From contig OY760427.1 of assembly GCA_963663495.1 (NCBI GenBank), positions 5,580,001 through 5,644,000 of the forward strand: a stretch of 64,000 nucleotides of DNA. Reading direction: 5' to 3'. How positions within the stretch are numbered: position 1 is the first letter of the stretch; every line of letters starts with the position of its first letter. The notes under the pieces were generated by a model that did no database searches, was not told the origin of the DNA, and saw nothing but the letters and a program-made list of their open reading frames with translations. The position numbers and the translations under genes were made by a program. Below are positions 61,249 to 64,000 of the stretch, one piece after another. This DNA comes from G963663495 sp963663495. Its GTDB lineage: Bacteria > Bacteroidota > Rhodothermia > Rhodothermales > Bin80.

Positions 61249-62696
61249 ATCTGTTTTGGCTTGTAGCCTCCTGTCATCCGGTCACGGACGAACAGAAACC
61301 CAAAGACAAGGATCAGGATCAGTCCAATGGGAGCAAGCGTCCGGAAAGATCTTCTTCCTCCGTAATTATCAGCCGGGTTCAGGAGTTCTTGTGCACGTTC
61401 TGCCGCCGGGGAGTCACCACCTGTCTGGACTATGGTCCGTAGCGCCTTCGCCGTTTTTCCTGTTGGAAGTTCACCGGTCTCATCATAAACGACGAGCGCG
61501 GCGTCAATCACCGCCCGTGCAGCCACATAGTCGCCGGCCCGTGGGCCTCCCTCAGCAGCCATGCTTCGGAATTCCTGATCACCCCTATCAAGTGCGAATA
61601 CCGTTTCATCTTCCGGCAGTTGGCTATGACCTTCCCGATCAGCAATGCCTCCGAGCCACGGTGTAACAAAGAAGGAGGCTAACATTCCGATGGCCCCCAT
61701 CACACCTAGGCCAAGCGCGCCGCTCTTGGGGTTCCTTTCCGAGACAAAGCCAAGCATGGTTGGCCAGAAGTAGGCGATACCCGCTGCCCAGATGGCAGCG
61801 GTAGCAAAGGCCATAGCCGTGGTCTCGGCCATGCTGAACAGATACAAGCCTACGGTTCCCAGCACAGCGCTGGCCAACAGTATGCCCGTGGGAGTCAGTA
61901 TGCGCACAACAGGCCCTGCCAGAAGGCGGAGTGTACCCATGATGCCAAACACGAAACCGAAGACCAGAAGACCGTTGATGCCTCCTGCCGTGAGCACGGA
62001 GGGGACCCAGCTACTCGGCGGCAGCTCCATGGATGCGGTAAGCAGCATCATCGGCATCATGATCAGCATGATGGGAGCAAACAAGGCCTTGAAAGACTGG
62101 CCGACGGTGACGCCAGCACGTACCCCCTCCGTGAGGGGGTACGCCTCTCTCAGCATGATTACGCCGTAACCTAGCGCCGGTACGAGAATCAAAGTAAGCT
62201 GCCCCCTCCAGCCAACACCAAGGTTTGCAAACACAAGGGTCAGGATAATGGCGGCAAGCAGGTTACCATAGGGGAACCACATGTGAAAGTGGTTCAGCTT
62301 GGGGGTCTTGTTGTCCGGATACAGCGCCGCAACGAGCGGGTTACATCCTGCCTCAACGAGTCCCGCACCAAGGCCGGCAAAGAGCGACCCGGCTACAGCC
62401 ATCACGTATCCTTGTGATGTCATGATGAGGATCGCGCCCAACACATGGCCCACAAACGCACCACGAACAATGGCGCGCATACCAATGGTGTCGCAGAGTG
62501 GCGAAAAAATGACCTGGCTAATAGTGAAGCCAATAAAAAAGACGCCAGTAAACACCCCCAGCTGGGCATTTGTCAGCGCAAATTCCTGCTTGACGGAAAA
62601 GGCGATGCCGGAGATCACGGTGAAGGCGAATGCCGTCGTCAGCAAGGCGAGGCAGCTGCCGTAAAAGAGTTTATCACGCTTAACGGAACCAGTCAT
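61245..62696 (-). CDS. MFS transporter with an extra loop before the last helix
   Basis: 483 residues from ATG 62696. About 12 membrane helices are present, with MFS loop signatures SPLCDTIGMRAIVRGAFVGH and FAGLGAGLVEAGCNPLVAAL (NHFHMWFPYGN is reminiscent of FucP-like sugar porters). An unusual polar stretch of about 110 residues (about 355-465: EGHSQLPEDETVFALDRGDQ, ERAQELLNPADNYGGRRS) separates the penultimate and last helix. The substrate is unknown; the NPLVAALYP / H-x-H-x-W pattern suggests sugars. The gene diverges from phyH. Confidence 0.85.
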   Translation of the reverse strand: MTGSVKRDKLFYGSCLALLTTAFAFTVISGIAFSVKQEFALTNAQLGVFTGVFFIGFTISQVIFSPLCDTIGMRAIVRGAFVGHVLGAILIMTSQGYVMAVAGSLFAGLGAGLVEAGCNPLVAALYPDNKTPKLNHFHMWFPYGNLLAAIILTLVFANLGVGWRGQLTLILVPALGYGVIMLREAYPLTEGVRAGVTVGQSFKALFAPIMLIMMPMMLLTASMELPPSSWVPSVLTAGGINGLLVFGFVFGIMGTLRLLAGPVVRILTPTGILLASAVLGTVGLYLFSMAETTAMAFATAAIWAAGIAYFWPTMLGFVSERNPKSGALGLGVMGAIGMLASFFVTPWLGGIADREGHSQLPEDETVFALDRGDQEFRSMAAEGGPRAGDYVAARAVIDAALVVYDETGELPTGKTAKALRTIVQTGGDSPAAERAQELLNPADNYGGRRSFRTLAPIGLILILVFGFLFVRDRMTGGYKPKQI

Positions 62697-62997
62697 CGTT
62701 ATTATTGGGGATTGGGCATTGCCAGTGGCAAGAAGGTTGGTTGCGGATGTGTTGTACACTATGGATAGCGGGAACGAAAAACTCCACCCTTACGATAACA
62801 CGTACGCCTGTACATTTTCAAGGTCCCTACCCGTTCCGTTGCATAAATGACCGGAAAGGATTCAAATATAATTGTGTATCACCGGATGGCTAGCGCCTCT
62901 TTATTCATCGGAGACGGCGATTTTGTTTACGGTGTACGAATCGGCACCGCCAATTGCGCCGTAGTGCGTCCCATCAAACCCCATGCATTAAGACATC
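62697..62997. promoter_or_regulatory. Divergent intergenic region between the MFS and PhyH genes
   Basis: About 300 bases without a gene. A TATAAT hexamer lies near 62868, but no well-spaced -35 element accompanies it, and a Bacteroidota-type -33/-7 pair is not clear. Promoters for both divergent genes are expected here. Confidence 0.35.
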
Positions 62998-63843
62998 ATG
63001 CCGTCAGATTTGTCTCAGTTTCACGGTCCGATAACAGATCTTTTTGAAGGCTCAGGCGTCCGGCTTTCCGAGGAACAGGTTGCCTCTTATCGGGAGCATG
63101 GCTACCTGTCCGGTGTGCCCATGCTGACATCCGCCCAGGTGGAGGTTCTAAAGGGCCAGTTGGCAGAGCTAATGAAGCCGGGCCACGAAGGGCAGGAGTT
63201 TTGGCACGAGTACCATGTGAATGAGTCGGGCGACCCTGACAACCGACTCTTTCATGCCTTGGGTGCTTGGCGCATTCGCCCGGGTTTTCATGATGCGTTG
63301 TGGAATCCGGCCTTCACTGTACCGGCGTGCCAGCTGCTGGGCGGACCGGTCCGGTTCTGGCATGACCAGCTGTTTTGCAAGCCTGCCCGGCATGGCGGCG
63401 TAGTGGCTTGGCACCAAGATTATTCTTATTGGACGCGAACGACGCCGATGCGCCATTTAACGTGCTGGATAGGACTTGACGACGCGACTGCCGACAACGG
63501 GTGTCTCTACTACATTCCGGGTAGTCACCACTGGAAATTGCTTCCCGTTACCGGTCTCGCCACCGACATGGAAGCCATCCATGAAGTACTGACACCGGAG
63601 CAGAAGGCGGCGTTCAATCCTGTGGCGATACCTCTTGAGAGGGGGTATGCGACATTCCACCATCCTCATCTGGTGCACGGATCGTATGCGAATCGGACGG
63701 ACCGCCCCCGACGAGCGATGGTGATTAACGTTTTCCGAGACGGCGTCCGGTCGAACGCCAATGAGCCCTTATTAAACGGTGCAACGGTAATCCTGCGAGG
63801 ACAAGAGATGGGAGGCCGGTTTTTCCCGCTCTTGGGGGCCTGA
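62998..63843 (+). CDS. Phytanoyl-CoA dioxygenase (PhyH) family protein
   Basis: 281 residues. The Fe(II)/2-oxoglutarate facial triad is readable: H139-x-D141 in VVAWHQDYSYW and H227 in HPHLVHGSYANRTD. The 2-oxoglutarate-binding Arg is likely in TDRPRRAMVINVF. A motif GLDDATADNGCLYYIPGSH is typical of the family. It hydroxylates an unknown substrate. Neighbours (FAD/Fe-S oxidase, MFS porter) suggest small-molecule catabolism, but this is inference. Confidence 0.92.
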   Translation: MPSDLSQFHGPITDLFEGSGVRLSEEQVASYREHGYLSGVPMLTSAQVEVLKGQLAELMKPGHEGQEFWHEYHVNESGDPDNRLFHALGAWRIRPGFHDALWNPAFTVPACQLLGGPVRFWHDQLFCKPARHGGVVAWHQDYSYWTRTTPMRHLTCWIGLDDATADNGCLYYIPGSHHWKLLPVTGLATDMEAIHEVLTPEQKAAFNPVAIPLERGYATFHHPHLVHGSYANRTDRPRRAMVINVFRDGVRSNANEPLLNGATVILRGQEMGGRFFPLLGA

Positions 63844-63873
63844 TACCAGGTCACAACCGCATATTCCCCCGGG

Positions 63874-64000
63874 ATGGCTGATAGCGCTCAAAATACCAAG
63901 TTTCGTCGTGTTGCGGGGGTTCCTAAGGGCATGTTGAGTGACCCCATTGTGCAGAGCGTAATTTGGCTTAACTCTTTTGACAAACGCCGCCGGGAATACA
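63874..64000 (+). CDS. Start of an unidentified gene, cut by the window end
   Basis: ATG 63874 opens a frame (MADSAQNTKFRRVAGVPKGM, then LSDPIVQSVIWLNSFDKRRR) that runs off the window. It lies 30 bases downstream of phyH on the same strand. Only 42 residues are visible and the family is not recognised. Confidence 0.5.
   Translation, partial: MADSAQNTKFRRVAGVPKGMLSDPIVQSVIWLNSFDKRRREY

Overview
The window looks like a chromosomal segment of a Bacteroidota-type bacterium, most likely Rhodothermota or Balneolota-like. Two secreted proteins end in type IX secretion (T9SS) sorting domains with the NNYPNPF / GYPNPF signature. There is also a TonB-dependent receptor next to a YncE-like surface propeller, and housekeeping genes typical of such genomes (murJ, gcvP, rnc, hisG/hisE, rpoN, ruvB, coaE, folE). 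No rRNA, tRNA or CRISPR array was seen. Assignment to a genus is not possible from this sequence.

Layout. 1-4576: tail of an IS1634-like transposase, murJ, and a Na+-dependent NSS transporter on the other strand. 4577-19480: a nest of mobile elements. The outermost layer is a TnpB-carrying element flanked by an 8-bp direct repeat (CAATGTAA). A 13.4-kb block bounded by IS66-type ends and its own 8-bp duplication (CCCGAAAC) is inserted into the first codons of its tnpB. Inside that block are one IS66 with a nonsense tnpC, a decayed GC-rich fragment (Cas3-type helicase remnant, SDR gene, coiled-coil ORF, 38-aa ORF), an old IS66 fragment, a truncated IS110, an ISNCY-like transposase, an intact IS66 with its own 8-bp duplication, and a Tn5/IS4-like transposase fused to a DruA-like DUF4338 domain. 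19595-25602: a T9SS-sorted secreted protein, a hypothetical gene, and an algH gene cut off by a second TnpB element that is itself cut by a broken IS66. 25603-50884: a compact, mostly ordinary gene block (pterin genes, HIT protein, outer-membrane protein, coaE, a PhoR/PhoB-like pair, YncE-like protein plus TonB receptor, HiPIP, two SLC12-like transporters, GlgM-like synthase, CreD, GcvP, RNase III, class A beta-lactamase-like lipoprotein, HisG/HisE, M1 peptidase). 51014-52511: a third TnpB element with perfect 8-bp duplications. 52813-64000: Schlafen/AlbA-type ATPase, RpoN, RuvB carrying a mini-intein in its Walker A motif, a large FAD/Fe-S oxidoreductase, an MFS transporter, a PhyH dioxygenase and the start of one more gene.

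The most unusual signals are: (1) TnpB elements that have terminal inverted repeats and 8-bp target duplications, which IS200/IS605 elements do not make; (2) the 183-residue intein splitting RuvB between GK and TT of the P-loop; (3) the DruA-like/IS4 transposase fusion flanked by about 185-bp inverted repeats; (4) the two-level nested transposon whose order of insertion can be read from the duplications. Genes next to each other are often overlapping or nearly touching (for example hisE-hisG, M1 peptidase-membrane protein, TonB receptor-YncE protein), consistent with short operons.
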